Shown here one piece after another: positions 25,801 through 35,785 of a DNA stretch of 64,000 nucleotides. The position numbers were made by a program, and so were the translations under genes. A model generated the notes under the pieces. The model saw only the letters and a program-made list of their open reading frames with translations, did no database searches and had not been told where the DNA came from. The stretch lies in NCBI GenBank assembly GCA_963693285.1, contig OY848931.1:2740144-2804143 (forward strand), given 5' to 3'. The number at the start of each line of letters is the position of its first letter. The stretch's first letter is position 1. The stretch is from Xestospongia muta (taxonomy: Eukaryota > Porifera > Demospongiae > Haplosclerida > Petrosiidae).

Positions 25801-28800
25801 TTGTCTGGTCCTTCATGTACACAAATGCATAACTAATGAGTGTGATCTTGTTGAAATAGCTAAGGAATTTGTTATGGTAAATGATGAGTAAAGGAAATAC
25901 TTTGGTACATTTTAAATTAATGTTGGTAATACTGATTGTGATTATATCAAACATACTTTCTGCATTATGGATACATTTGTGTCTGCATATTCATCACATA
26001 GTTATGGTGTGAGCCCCCCCCCAAAAAAATATAAGTGCCTCATCAGCCTATGAACTATTAATCATTGAATATCCTAAAATAGTTTTCCTTTTAGGCTTAT
26101 GGGACATAAATTCTTTTGCTATTTGTTTGATATCTAGAGAGTTCGTTTAAGCTTTGTGCAAGTGTCTTATCTGTTTCTGTTAGATCATTGTACAAGAAAG
26201 TGTGCATAACCACAAATTAGAAGTGCAAGTGTCATTGTTGTAGTTGTAAACGTTTGATAACTATTGGGGGGGCTGAACCCCATATGAAAATATTGGGGGG
26301 CTCCAGCCCCTTCAGCCCCCCCTTCCTACGCCTATGTATTAGTATTAATGATATTGTGAACTGCAGGTTTAGTTGGAATAACATTACATCCTACCCATCT
26401 TATGTACTGTACATAGGGCATACTAATAATTACAGGACTGATTCCCATGTCCTGTGTCCACCTTGTGTCTCATGCATGGGATATCCTAGGAATCATTGAA
26501 CTGATTTACATGTCCTATAGGAATCCTTAGGGTAGCATTAATACTATCCCATTGTATGTGCTATACTTAGAACATGTTATAAATAACTGGACTTAATTTT
26601 TATGATAAATCATTGGAAAATCCTATAACCTATCTCCTGTACATGGAACATCCTGGACTGAGTTTCATGTCCTGTGGTAATCCTATATGAATCATAGGAC
26701 TCTTACTAGAGATTCCTATCCTGTATCCTATATACATGAGACATTATATGGTTTCCTGGACTAATTCATATGTCCTGTGGAATCCTGTAGTAGGACTCAT
26801 TACTAGAGAATCCTATGTCCTGTCCTGTACAAGAAACATCCTTGGAATTACTGGACTGATTTGTATGCCATGTGGGAATGCTATGAGAACCCTAGGACTA
26901 TTCTTTTCAATGTCCTGTATTTGTGTGTGTGTGTGTATATATATAATTCATACAGGTTTTTTTTATAAACGCGTTTAATTACATAAAGTTAAAAGAAGGA
27001 AGTTTAATGATTTCTGTCTCATTATCTAAGCCACGAAGAGAGAAGATGAAAAACATAAACATATGCTGTGTCGTTTTGAATGTCATCTTTCTGTATTATG
27101 ACAATCAAGAAAACACCTGTTCACACTTGTCTTTTTTAATCTAGATAAGGAAACATTATTATTAATAAAACATACTTAAGGTCATAGCATTTGTATGCCC
27201 ACTTACATTTTCTATAACTGTGAACAATTTTGGACCACAGTGTTGTTTGCACCAACTGTCAATGTGATTAACCATGTGTATTTGTGGCAATCACATTTTG
27301 TTGTAGGAGTGCAATCTTTTTAGTCAATATTATTTGCATACTTATAAAGTTGACAGGCATGATCATGCAAATGAAATCGGGAATTGTTATACAATCAGTT
27401 AATAATTTATTTTAATCAGAATTCATTTTGTTGCTTTGTGAAGACATATAGTGCAAACAAATACTGCAATTAAATATGAATTAGGGACTGATGATAATTC
27501 AAACCTAACATTTCCGGAGATATGGTATATTTGTTCATACTCAACTCACTAGGTTTTTCCTGTCTTCTGCTAGGACAGCACTGATTGCTTGCTGTTGCTC
27601 TATGATACATGACACCATGTTATAAGTTGATCCCAACTTGTAGCAACTGATCTTATCAACTTGTGTTGGGGATGGTCTAAGGCTTCCTGTTTTCCTGTTC
27701 CAAACGTAGGTCTCGGTTCTTCTTCCAGCTGCAATGAAAAGTTCCACCAGAGATTGACACCTTGCAATCGCACAACTAACTTGATCAACTTGAAGACTTT
27801 TTTTGATGGCCAAGTCAAGGTTATAGCCAAAACAAGTCAGATATAACATGTCAAGGCATCTAAAGGCAGACACAATGTTGGAGCCATTGTCAGTTGTAAT
27901 AGCAACAATCTGTTCAATTGTCAGCTCCCAGTTGGCTAACACATTGGTAACTGCTTCTGAAAGATTCTGGCCAGTGTGGTCCTCAAACGCTGGAAAACTA
28001 CCAAGACAGAATGACTGCAGACTCCACTCATTATCAATGGAGTGAACAGTAAATGTCATGTATGGAATAGCAGAGCAACTTGTCCACATGTCAGTGGTAG
28101 CTGAGAAATACTTGGCTTGTGTTAGCATAGGCTTGACTACAGAATCTTGGTCATGGCTGTATAACTTTGGTTGCTCATACTCACAAAGTGCCTTTGTGAA
28201 GGGAGTTAACTTGCAGACAATTTTTTTAAAACCTGGCTTTCCACCGTATGTAAAGAATGCATGTCCTGTCCTTAGCCAAAAAATACATCACAGCATAGTT
28301 GAGATCCTGAGCAATGGATGAATGAGTGGCATACTTAGCAGATTGCTCAATACTCTGTTGTAGGGTGGGTTGAGCCACAACAGCTGCCGCCGTACTACCA
28401 GCTGTTCCTTTTCTAGCAATCTTGGGATATGCTTCAGAATACAGGTCAGGGTGATGTTCTCTTAGGTGACTTAATACATTAGTAGTGTTGCCTCCCTTTG
28501 CTGACACGCTTTTTCCACATGAACGACATACTGGGAAGGTGGCTTCTTCTGAAATCATGCTCCCTTCAGGATTGATGTTAAGCCCAAAGTAATCCCAAAC
28601 AACACTAGTTATGTTGGGCTTTTTGATCATTAGTATACCACAGCAAAGTAGAACATGACTTGACGAAGTAGAAGAGGCAGCCATTTTAACTTGGCAGGCA
28701 ATTTGACATGTGGTTTGAAATGAAGTGCACATGCAGATAGACGGTATGTGCAAACATTGCCAAGTACAACTTTTAGTTGGTTACGATAATCATCTGTCAA

Positions 28801-31800
28801 AATATTGTGGTTATACCACCTAATTGATTTACCTCCCAACCCTAGTATTAGACCTAAATCCTGATTTATTGCCCCAAAACAAAGCTGAGGTGTGAATGTT
28901 TTTCATTCCATTTCTTGTTTTACAAACAGCATATAACATGTATGTCTTCTTAGTACAGCCCTCAGCATCACATTCAGCTGATATCACAGGTTTTATGTTG
29001 TAGAAGATTCCAAGTTGGTAGAGTTAAATTTATTATATTGAAAGAACTGGAGGAACTCTCCTCACAAAAATCAACTTTCTTTATGTAATAGTACAAGATG
29101 TGACATAGAACGTTCTAGTAAATAGCAGAAAAAATCACGTGACAAAACAGTTCTAGAAGATAACAGAACAATACCTGTGTATACAGAATTACCACAGTAC
29201 ATAAACAAAGAACTTTCTAGTTCATCCCATTCCTATCCTCTTCTCCAGCAATAACCTAGTTTGGAGCACATCAAGAGAGTGGATCGGCATTCTTGTTCAT
29301 TTGACCTTATGATGATGCTTAACAACAAATGAGTATGGTTGAAGGGATAAACTCCAATGAGTTAGTCTTTGATTGTTCTCTTTGAGTCAATCCAACCATA
29401 CGAGGGCATGATGGTCAGTATGGATCTCAAATTGTCTTCCAAGTAGGTATACCTTGAATGCTTCAATTCCAAGCTTTATGGTGAGGAATTCTTTCTCCAC
29501 TGTGGAGTAAGCTTCCTTCTTCGGCAAGAGCTTTCTACTGAAATACCCAACTGGGTGGTCAGTTCCATCACTATCCCATTGGCTGAGGACAACACCAACT
29601 CCTCGATTGGACACGTCAGTCTGAAGAATAAACAGCTTAGAGAAATCTAGACTTTGTAACACTGGTTCAGAGCATAACAGTTACTTTAACTTCACACTCT
29701 TCTGTCCATCTAACTAAAATTGAGAGCTTTCTTCTTCGTTAGGTCCATCAGAAATGCAGCAACTGTAGAATATGAAGGAATAAGCCTCCGATAATATCTG
29801 GTCAGTCCCAAGAATATCCTGACTTTGAGGTAGGAAATAACTCCACTGCTTTCAACTTCTCTGACTCAGGGCGTACTTCATCACTCCCTAGAGTATGTCC
29901 TAGATAACAACACTGATCCTTACCCAATTGGCATTTTTTGGCTTTCACTGTTAGACCCAGCACTTCTGATACTGTTGTTTAAAACTCGAGTGAGATGTCC
30001 CAAGTGCTCACTCCAGCTGTCACTGATAATCACAACACCATCCAAATATGCTGCTGCAAATGTTTCCATACCATGTAAGACTTTATCCATTAATTGTTGA
30101 AATATTGCCGATGCACCTTGGAGACCAAATGGCATAACATTGAACTGAATTAGCCTAAAAGGTGTTGCAAATACTGTCTTCGGTCGGCTATTTTTGGCAA
30201 CTGGAACTTACCAATAACCACAAGTAAGGTCCAATGCTGACATGATCTTGGGCTTGGCAACTCAGTCATATTGCATCACCTTCCAAGAATCCATTCAAAT
30301 GCCAGTAATCAACACACAGCTGCAATGTTCCATCTTTCTTTACCAGTACCGCTGGAGCACTCCAAGCACTAGATGCTGGCTCTATAAATTCCCTGGTGGA
30401 GCATTTCATCCAACTCTTGCTTCACAGTGTCTCGATAGGACTGTGGTAGGTAGTAAGCTGGCAGTCACACTGGATGGGGATCTCTAGTGAGATCATGATG
30501 TTCCACCAAATCTGTACGACCAGGAGTATTACTAATCACATCATTAAATCCCTCCAACAACTGCATCAGGTCCTCCCGTTGTGATTATGTGAGATTATTT
30601 CCAAAAATTGGTCGACTTTTGACTGTGTGTTACTACTCTCTGACCAGGTAGGTATGTCCTGCTCCCCATCCTATACCTCTGTACTATATAGAGCAGTGCT
30701 TGACAGGGCATACCACTCACATAACATGTTGACATGGAACAACTGTTTCCTTTTTCTTTGATCATACATGTCCACAATATAATTTAAATCTCGTACAGCC
30801 CTTGTCATTTGTGCAAGCAGCTTAATACTGGATGTGGGAAGAGGCACCAACACTTGCTGTCCTGGCTTGAACTTCCTGTAGGTGGGTATTGCTGTTATAC
30901 CATTTCCGTTGCTTCTCCTGGGCATTAGATAAATTACTCTTCACCAGCTCTGTCGTTTTTGCTAGTTTGTCACGAATTGAGAAGATATGGGATACCACAC
31001 TGTCTTCTCCAGGCCTTCCAGCTTTCCAGGTATTCTTCAACACATCCAAAAGGACCATTCACAGCTTGCCTATACAAAAGTTCAAAAGGAGAGAACCCCA
31101 CGAATGACCGAGGTACCTCTTGATAAGCAAACAGGAGATGGTGCAACATTTTGTTCCAGTACTTGCCTTCACTTTTTGTCGCCTTCTTTAACATGGACTT
31201 CAGGGATTGGTTAAAACGTTTTACAAGCCCGTTAGTTAGCAGATGGTAAGGACTTGTTCGTAACTGATGGATGTAAAGCATTTTGTATAATTCTGATAAG
31301 AGTTTAGATGTATAGTTTTCCTCTTGGTCTGTGACGATCTTGTCTGGGATGCCCACAAAAGCAAAAATGTGGACTAGTTCCTTGACAATGTATTCAGCAT
31401 CAATTGATTGTAAGACAACAGCCTCAGCATACCAAGTCGCCTAGTCACACAAGACCAGAATGTATCGTTTTCCTGACTGACTGTGAGGGAGAAGTCCGAC
31501 AATATCCATAGTAACTCTCTTGAATGGAGTATCAATAATAGGGAGTGGAATGAGTGGTGCTGGTTGAGCCATGTTCTGGATGATCCACAGGTCCGGCAGT
31601 ACCCAGCAATGTCTCTGTATATAGTTGGCCAATAGAACCACTGTAAGACACAATGTAGTAGCTCTTCCATCAAGGAACGCCTCTTCAGGTACTAGTTTTT
31701 GATGCACTAGATTCCTTGAACAACCTGTGTCTAATAGAATATTCTTCACATATTTACCCTCTACACCCTCTACTGTCCCAGATCTCAATTACTCCAGCCT

Positions 31801-34800
31801 CCTGCTGAGTGTTGTTCCACCCACAGAACATAGCATTATGAGGGCAATGTGAAGAGTTATGTTCTTTGTCATGACAATTGTAGCATTCTAAATTCTTCTT
31901 TCCTCTTTCTGTCCTTCTACTACCTAAGCTTCCATTTTCAGTACTAGTCGTTGTCAGTAGGCCAGCTTTCTTAGTAGTAGAACAATCCTTTACCTTATGT
32001 CCAGGTTTACTGCATCCATGACACAACCCACATGCTCCTCCAGGCTTTCTGTTACATGAGTCAAGTCAGGGTCCTCTGACCTGGAAGTAATCATTGGGAT
32101 TCGAAGTGTCTTGATCAACTGCTTTATCATTAGCTTGTCCTTCATTGCTTCCACGTCATCACATCTCTGCATCCATTTATCCATCAAATCACTTAATCTC
32201 GCTGCAAACTCTTTGCTTGTTTCTCCTTGATTTCTCCTGGCTTGTCTGAACCGTTTTCAGTAGTTCTCCTCATTCACACAATAACATTTCAGGATTGCCG
32301 CTTTCAACTTTTTTTAATGTCCTTTGCATCATTGGGTGTCAAGTCCTACACATGCTTGTTGAGGTCGACCTATAAGCTGAGATGCCTGCCAGCTTGAATG
32401 ACTATTGGGGTTGTGGTACCTCGTATGCTTCCATCAACTTCTCGAATGTAGTTATGTATGCTTCAATGTCATCCTCTTCCATTAACTTGGTCACCTTTGC
32501 CTCTTTCTATGTCTCATACGTACTACAAGACTCTAGACCACCTTCTCCATTTCCTTAAAATTCTTTCCACCAGCTTCTGTAATAGCTCCATTTGCTGTCT
32601 AGTCTCTTCTTGCCTTTTTCGTTCCACTTGTAACTCTATTTCTTTCCTGCATTGTTCTTCCTTTCTTTGCTCCTGGTCCTCGGCCAAGTCCCTTTCACAA
32701 GCCATTCTGTCTTCAATAAGTGCCTGCAACACTTAACTAAGATCCACTGACAAGACTTTTGCTTCAGATCCATACTTCTTGTATCTCCTTCCATAAAGAG
32801 TCGTCATACATCACAAACTTAGGTGGTTCTGTATTTATGTGTCTTGTTACTTCTGCTACGACTGATCCCACCACTGCTACCAAATGTGGAGTATTCTAAA
32901 TTGGTAGAGTTAAATTTATTATATAGAAAGAACTGGAGTAACTCTCTTTACAAAAATCAACTTGCTTTATATAATGGTACAACATGTGACATAGAAAGTT
33001 CTAGCAATAACAGAAAAAAACCACATAACAAGAAAGTTCTGGGAGATAACAGAACAGCACCTATGTATACAAAGTTACCACAATACATAAACAAAGAAAT
33101 TTCTACTTCATCACACATGCCTGATAATGCTGCTATACAACTTGACGCCATGGTATATATATATAGTCTATTATCAAGCCTGACTGACCTCTTTCCTGAT
33201 GCATGTGAAGAATCTAGAAAAGATCACCAGTGATTATGTTTCCATTGACCAATCACATTTTGCTACCCAAATTCTGGTTAGAAATCTATACATAGGTGAC
33301 AGGTAGTAGAATTTGTTGTTGGCTGTCTGATATCAGGCTTTTGCAAAGTAGACAAAGCTCTTTGATTCTTGTTATCTAAGGAAGACTGTGTCATATTCGT
33401 ACCCATATTTTTTAAGTCTTTTAATCTTTATGTGTAGCCAAATATGCATTCAAAATCGAGATTGTTTGTTGCTAGTGTATATACAGCTTTTTTGTAAGTA
33501 ATTTCAATTTTACCATGTCTTTTGCCAGACTTTTCTTGTGTATCAGTAAAGAGGATGTCATAGTTCAATATACTACTATTACTGATACACTTATACCCAT
33601 TTCAGCGAGAATGGATAAAATTTAATTTGGACAAAGTGGGTTACATGAATAAGTAACACAGGGCATATTTCATTTACAGGGATACTTGACATTGAGAGTA
33701 TCATAAGGAGTTGTTAGGAAAAAATTAATAGAGGGAAGGGTTGGTTAAAGACAATTAAATTTTATCATGTAGAGGGTTGGAGGGGTGAAGGTCAAAAGAA
33801 TTACATTGGATATGAAGTGTATTATCAGGGGTAAATAAGATACGTAAACAAATTTGTGTAGTAGAAAGAATTAGGGAATTTGGTGTATGTAGAAATTTCT
33901 TCACTAATTAACTTTTATATTATGTAGATGTCAGTATGTTGTCATCAGGCAATTTCATTGCATAAAGAATCAACCGAAGCACTACAATCCACAGTGGATA
34001 ACAGTGTCAAGGTATAGTTGTGAACCTTGTAGTGAATTAATTACATCTTGAAGTTAAAGTGTAATGTGTAAATGAAAATATTGACAATAACTGTTTGGTT
34101 AAACCATAAAGGCAATTAACCCAACCATGCAATGTTTTAAAGACATGTCATCAGATTTCCAAAACTAATTCCATTAAGTGTTAGCTGTCTAGACCTATTT
34201 TGGTTCACTTGTTAAAACCAAACTTAATATTATAATAAAATCTGACACAACCCAGTATATTGGGCTAGTTGACAGCATTAATTAATATTGTTCTGTGCAT
34301 ATACATAACGTTTTCAAGTTCACTGTCTCCATGTATTGTAGGATGACATATAAGGTAATGTATATGCGAGGAGGGTCAATGCCTCTGTATAGTCTTAGTT
34401 GACAGTCCCTCTTTTACCTTAAAGCTAAAATTTACTACAAGAAGATTACATGTCAATTGTCCTTAAGTATAAAATACCATGCAAATTCTTGTATTTTACT
34501 ATCTTGTTGGAGGGGATTTTAGAAATGCCATGCTTGTTTTATTACTGTATGAATTTGTTAACACCAGCATAATCACTATATAAACTCTCCATTTTCTCTA
34601 TTGCTAAGTTAGCCTGGTGTTAGTGATCATCTCTTTAATAAAACAAAATTAAGGGGTTTCCTTTATAATTTCATGTCACTACCCATAATCAGTTTCTATC
34701 AGGTTAAAAGTGTGAATCATCTGAATTTCTACAGATTTGCTAAGTCATATAGTTACTTACAAAATCTCTTCATTTACTTAACTAGGCTATGTATAGTTTC

Positions 34801-34985
34801 TTATCAAGATTTAATGAGCTCTCTGATAATATGAAGCCAATCAAGGAATTGTCAACTCAAATGTATCCTGTTTACTGTATATTGCTCTAATATGTGCATG
34901 TCAGAAATTTGAATTTCCTTAACTAATTATTATCCACAGAAATGAGGTCAATGAAATTTTAAAGAATCTTGAAAAATTAATATGA
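19892..34985 (+). CDS. BORCS6: BLOC-1-related complex subunit 6 (BORCS6/lyspersin) homologue, five exons
   Basis: BORC recruits the GTPase Arl8 to lysosomes and so controls lysosome position. Exons are 19892-20284, 25356-25472, 33928-34011, 34786-34862 and 34940-34985, giving 238 residues. The first three junctions are phase 0; the last splits an isoleucine codon. Exon 1 (131 residues) is a low-complexity acidic and serine-rich N-terminus, as in the family. Exons 2-5 encode the conserved C-terminal helical domain: INPNILLDLEKHSQELGLRL, then HQAISLHKESTEALQSTVD, then AMYSFLSRFNELSDNMKPIK and a final INEVNEILKNLEKLI. These align with the C-terminus of vertebrate BORCS6. The start is the first ATG after in-frame stops. 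Introns 1 (5.1 kb) and 2 (8.5 kb) are packed with transposons, while intron 4 is only 77 bp. Family assignment rests on the C-terminal domain. Confidence 0.88.
20740..21490 (+). pseudogene. Decayed pogo/Tigger/jerky-type DDE transposase
   Basis: Scattered frames give the recognisable order of a DDE_1 superfamily transposase. First comes a DQTGIHYVPVGSWTM segment holding the first catalytic Asp. It is followed by RVQIIRVDDKCQITAVLAG, LPPQLIYKGTT and LPMVQFPPKWHVTYS. A FDKCTG-like second Asp region and a QPLDVSVNKPVKEFL-type third region come last. The coding is broken by in-frame stops at conserved tryptophans, for example before DQTG and after HNH near 21051, and by frameshifts near 21155 and 21250. 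No N-terminal CENP-B/psq DNA-binding domain is visible between the left terminus and the catalytic core, so the 5' part is deleted. The copy cannot encode a working transposase. Confidence 0.8.
21542..22276 (-). CDS. Ulp1/SENP-like C48 cysteine protease carried inside the pogo-like element
   Basis: An uninterrupted 244-codon frame. The C-terminal half shows the C48 triad in order: His in DHWIVAS, Asp in VCVYDSVY, and Gln/Cys in a Q-x-G-S-x-DCGLFAIAIATG block. Upstream lies a KKKKK basic run and a predicted helical stretch (LSDLHINFAQQVLKKQFPKL) typical of transposon-associated Ulp1 proteins. Ulp1 enzymes cleave SUMO or similar modifiers; copies in transposons have no firmly established role. 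The frame may extend upstream through a frameshift into 22277-22445, where a Cys-rich segment (RCGCASWNYYCRPC) is seen, so the start at 22276 is uncertain. It is intact although the neighbouring transposase is ruined. Confidence 0.8.
   Translation of the reverse strand: MSQITASCRRYSEDLPQGGLEIPCLLKFEGDVKYVAKAEKLIKYALSTSTTRNENEPTKKKKKLENATDVNGSPETESIVCGRNLSDLHINFAQQVLKKQFPKLGGLQSILLQSKEQVKEAVKNQIQVIHSCGDHWIVASTVRSKNGVVCVYDSVYTSIDKTTTEVIGNLFGSTTIEMMDTQKQEGSIDCGLFAIAIATGIAFGANSLKFYQKEMRAHLVKCFNDGVMSLFPTMNRITIVIVCK
22766..23420 (-). pseudogene. hAT-family transposase fragment, C-terminal half
   Basis: Three frames in series read as the second half of a ZBED-like hAT transposase: AEELVKILEPFNIATTFLSY and SASSILPVLYGLLDHLK (23145-23354), then an SLNPRFKDCVLSKLK segment, then a C-terminal LLWWKANSKHYPKLAKVVR block (from 22766) from the dimerisation region. 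Frameshifts separate them. The sequence stops just before the usual PATSVPSERVFS part, and at the upstream end homology is lost near 23415 after a VLSDENVTKK segment. It is a fragment truncated at both ends, in BORCS6 intron 1, antisense to the host. Confidence 0.75.
23421..25355. other. BORCS6 intron 1 remainder, no recognised feature
   Basis: AT-rich sequence between the hAT fragment and BORCS6 exon 2. The short open frames here look random and no repeats or homology were recognised. Confidence 0.6.
25605..26336. mobile_element. 732-bp hAT element with G-rich terminal inverted repeats
   Basis: The left end (CATAGGAGGCTCATGGGGAG at 25605) and the right end read inverted (CATAGGCGTAGGAAGGGGGG from 26336) continue into a shared GGGGCTGGAGCCCCCC-AATATTT block of about 50 bp. 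The flanks are TATAACTA (25597-25604) and TATTAGTA (26337-26344), an imperfect 8-bp duplication as expected for hAT. Further runs of C or G occur inside (26014, 26263) and just outside (25545). The interior keeps only the tail of a transposase. Confidence 0.7.
25691..25891 (+). pseudogene. C-terminal tail of a hAT/ZMYM-type transposase
   Basis: The 66-codon frame contains ATMTEKRLNNCLVLHVHKC followed by DLVEIAKEFVM and, after a stop at 25891, KYFGTF. The RLNxLxVLHVHK...L..IAxEF pattern is the extreme C-terminus of TTF/ZMYM-like hAT transposases. Only about 10 percent of a full-length protein is present, so the element is a deletion derivative. Confidence 0.6.
26395..26925. repeat. Degenerate minisatellite, period about 65-105 bp
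   Basis: A phrase like GGACTGATTT-CATGTCCTGTGG recurs near 26435, 26499, 26591, 26653, 26758 and 26854. Each is followed by an AATCCTA-type segment and a GGAACATCCT-like segment. Copies are diverged and spaced 62-105 bp apart. A short (GT)n/(TA)n tract follows at about 26926-26945. Function unknown. Confidence 0.65.
27541..28753 (-). pseudogene. hAT-family (ZBED-like) transposase fragment, N-terminal half with BED finger
   Basis: 28226-28753 encodes a BED zinc finger (VVWDYFGLN, PVCRSCGKSVSAKGG, LSHLREHHPDLY with C-x2-C and H-x-x-H-type ligands). It then reads ATHSSIAQDLNYAVMYFLAKD. A frameshift near 28260 separates it from 27541-28128, which reads YFSATTDMWTS (first catalytic region of hAT), AITTDNGSNIV and LYLTCFGYNLDLAIKKS. 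It ends at AVLAEDRKNL, where GTGAGT follows. The second half of the protein is missing here. It lies in BORCS6 intron 2, antisense to the host. Confidence 0.8.
28999..29229 (-). repeat. 3' LTR of the retrotransposon
   Basis: 231 bp, starting TGTAGAAGATTCCAAGTTGG and ending CCCA on the plus strand. It is roughly 85-90 percent identical by eye to the right copy. The bases before it (TATGT) and after the right LTR (CATGC) could be a decayed 5-bp target duplication, three of five matching. Confidence 0.85.
29230..29246 (-). promoter_or_regulatory. Polypurine tract for plus-strand priming
   Basis: Read on the minus strand it is GGAGAAGAGGATAGGAA, a purine-rich run immediately upstream of the 3' LTR, as required for second-strand synthesis in LTR retrotransposons. 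Confidence 0.75.
29290..30480 (-). pseudogene. Reverse transcriptase and RNase H remnant of the LTR element
   Basis: RT fragments occur in order: FIEPASSAWSAPAVLVKKDG (near 30400-30330), MPFGLQGASAIFQQLMDKV (30135 down) and a YLDGVVI block. The second Asp of the YxDD active site is Gly (codon at 30037-30039). RNase H follows (29387-29662) with FILQTDVSNRGVGVVLSQWD, EKEFLTIKLGIEAFKVYLLG and FEIHTDHHALVWL. Its tail continues in another frame to about 29290. Stops and frameshifts break the coding. The 3' LTR follows at once, with no integrase after RNase H. Confidence 0.85.
30670..31788 (-). pseudogene. Protease stub and integrase remnant of the LTR element
   Basis: The frame at 31441-31788 starts with a retropepsin active site (LLDTGCSRNLV near 31712-31740), but the protease ends within about 20 residues and runs into the integrase zinc-binding region (FYWPTIYRDIAGYCRTCG, 31580-31673). 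The integrase core follows: VTMDIVGLLP (first Asp), GIPDKIVTDQEENYTS (second Asp, 31300-31356) and TNGLVKRFNQSLK, where Lys (codon 31219-31221) replaces the catalytic Glu. A C-terminal KRKQLFHVNML segment near 30740 matches the region after the integrase core. Confidence 0.85.
31754..32740 (-). pseudogene. Gag remnant with two CCHC zinc knuckles
   Basis: The 3' part of gag (31754-32026) carries CHGCSKPGHKVKDC and CYNCHDKEHNSSHC, two CCHC knuckles that bind RNA in the nucleocapsid. Upstream is a capsid-like helical stretch (31990-32187) and a highly charged coiled coil (32523-32732: ACERDLAEDQEQRKEEQ and similar). The frame is broken at several points. Confidence 0.8.
32871..32882 (-). promoter_or_regulatory. 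tRNA primer-binding site
   Basis: Read on the minus strand it is TGGTAGCAGTGG, two bases inside the 5' LTR. TGGTAGCAG matches the complement of the 3' end of animal initiator tRNA-Met (…CTGCTACCA). Confidence 0.7.
32885..33115 (-). repeat. 5' LTR of the retrotransposon
   Basis: 231 bp, starting TGTGGAGTATTCTAAATTGG on the plus strand and ending TCACA. Aligns over its full length with 28999-29229. Divergence between the two LTRs indicates that insertion was not recent. Confidence 0.85.
33116..33927. other. BORCS6 intron 2 remainder, no recognised feature
   Basis: Non-coding AT-rich sequence between the 5' LTR of the retrotransposon and BORCS6 exon 3. Confidence 0.6.
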
Positions 34986-35785
34986 TATTTCATTCTTAAT
35001 TTTATAAAATAATAAGAACTAGAGTTTAACATGTCAACTTGAATTCAAAACTGGAATGTCAACATTAAAAATTATTTATAGTTGAAGACATCTTATGTAA
35101 TAAATGACATCCAAGCTCATGTTGAAATACAATCTCTGTACCCATAGTTTCTGTGGTGGATCACTCAATGGAAATTACTTTGTGTTTACACATTAGCCCT
35201 CAATTACCTAGTGTGTGTCTGCCTGTACCAGGCTGTGAACTTTGATCTGCTGTAATTATAACAACCATGACAACACATGATGAATTTAGTGATAACTTCA
35301 TTTTCGCTTGCTGAGTCAGCATCACCACACCAAATTTCCAATATGATGTTGAGTATTCAACTTAAGATAAACAAAAAGCTTTGTGTTGCTATTGATATTA
35401 ATTTTATTACCAAAAAGTGTTGGCAAACAAATTAACAAAGAACACAAAACTAGTATTCAGCATAAATTTATAACTAACACACTAATACAAACATAAGCCA
35501 CCAAAAAAAGTTGAAACACAAGTTTACTCTTAACAAATCATTTAAACACAATGATATTAGAATACAAGCATGTCATCTGTTCTCTCAGCACAATTTTGTC
35601 ATATTGTTTGTTGCCTCATTTACAGTTGTTGAAATGTCAGCATTTAAATCTGTAATAAATGAGACAGTGTTATGATTTGCCTGCAAACTAATCTTATAAA
35701 TCTTTTTAGCATTAATTTAAATAGCCATGAGAGATCACTTTAAATATGTTATGTATTCATTATGATAATTTGTAAATAATAACAA
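34986..35785. other. Intergenic region between convergent BORCS6 and the Roco-like gene
   Basis: 800 bp of AT-rich sequence that should contain both 3' UTRs. No gene, repeat or clear paired polyadenylation arrangement was recognised. Confidence 0.6.

Larger units (their letters stand above)
28999..33115 (-). mobile_element. Ty3/gypsy-class LTR retrotransposon with integrase upstream of RT (Gmr1-like order), inactivated
   Basis: Two 231-bp LTRs bound the 4117-bp element, transcribed right to left. Order from its 5' end: gag with CCHC knuckles, a stub of aspartic protease, integrase, then reverse transcriptase and RNase H directly before the 3' LTR. A canonical Ty3/gypsy element has integrase last; the order seen here is that of the Gmr1-like group. 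The sequences themselves are gypsy-like (YWPTIYRDI, integrase H/CC finger, FTIHTDH-type RNase H). Multiple frameshifts, a deletion that removes most of the protease, and altered catalytic residues show a dead copy. It sits in BORCS6 intron 2, antisense. Confidence 0.88.

Noticed and set aside
27661..28321. Plus-strand frames across the hAT fragment
   Set aside because: They mirror the minus-strand hAT transposase, which has clear BED and catalytic-region similarity.
32823..33233. 136-codon plus-strand frame over the right LTR
   Set aside because: It spans LTR and flank, lies antisense to the element and has no family similarity.
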